Below, one piece after another: positions 5,354 through 5,400 of a DNA stretch of 5,400 nt. Origin of the DNA: an uncultured Desulfobacterales bacterium (GTDB taxonomy: Bacteria; Desulfobacterota; Desulfobacteria; Desulfobacterales; G020354645). The stretch spans positions 1 to 5,400 of the forward strand of contig CAMYNZ010000266.1 in NCBI GenBank assembly GCA_947259865.1, written 5' to 3'. The notes under the pieces were generated by a model. The model was not told where the DNA came from. It made no database searches and saw only the letters and a program-made list of their open reading frames with translations. A program made the translations under genes and the position numbers. The stretch's first letter is position 1, and the number at the start of each line of letters is the position of its first letter.

Positions 5354-5400
5354 CTACCCCTGAATGACTTGGTCATATGCATCGCGTGCGGCTTGTTTAT
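5354..5400 (-). CDS. C-terminal end of an upstream gene (possible gamma subunit)
   Basis: Entering from the right edge, one minus-strand frame reads KQAARDAYDQVIQG and stops at TAG 5356-5354. The charged, Ala-rich helix-like composition looks like a protein C-terminus. The spacing (N/D)-K-x-A-x4-Y is reminiscent of the last helix of 2-oxoacid oxidoreductase gamma subunits, the one core subunit missing here. That is a guess from 14 residues. A second minus frame also enters open and runs to 5266, so the true frame is not certain. The gap to the flavoprotein start is 149 bp. Confidence 0.35.
   Translation of the reverse strand, partial: KQAARDAYDQVIQG

Overview
The window suggests an anaerobic bacterium, most likely of the Desulfobacterota (sulfate-reducing or syntrophic 'deltaproteobacterial' type). 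This is inferred from gene content and from the fusion of a GltD-type flavoprotein to a ferredoxin domain next to PorA/PorB. No rRNA or other taxonomic marker is present. All supported genes lie on the minus strand, so the window reads right to left.

Right edge to centre (5400 to 1314). A few codons of an upstream gene end at 5354. About 150 bp later comes a compact three-gene operon. It encodes a 608-aa NAD(P)-linked flavoprotein with an N-terminal GltD-like iron-sulfur region and a C-terminal 2x[4Fe-4S] ferredoxin domain, then the alpha (PorA) and beta (PorB) subunits of a 2-oxoacid:acceptor oxidoreductase. PorB carries TPP and an iron-sulfur cluster. It would pass electrons from oxidative decarboxylation of a 2-oxoacid to the ferredoxin domain and then to FAD and NAD(P), or the reverse for reductive carboxylation. 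The architecture resembles phenylglyoxylate:acceptor oxidoreductase (PadEFGHI) and NAD(P)-coupled Por/Kor complexes. No complete gamma subunit gene is visible; it may be the gene cut by the right edge. Spacing is tight: one amber codon separates the flavoprotein from porA, which starts with TTG behind a strong Shine-Dalgarno, and only 9 nt separate porA from porB.

Centre-left (1313 to 903). This 411-bp gap has no credible gene but is dense in dyad symmetry: two tandem hairpins just after porB, an inverted pair of degenerate 8-9-nt tandem repeats, an 18-bp-stem REP-like palindrome, and a short palindrome just upstream of the next gene.

Left (902 to 1). A 167-aa rubrerythrin-type ferritin-like di-iron protein is followed by a 183-bp MITE-like element with 20-bp perfect terminal inverted repeats and flanking GAACAGT direct repeats. 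A secreted or membrane-anchored protein then starts near 109 and runs off the left edge. A plausible theme is oxygen-sensitive 2-oxoacid metabolism with a peroxide or iron protection gene nearby, in an intergenic landscape shaped by small repeat elements.
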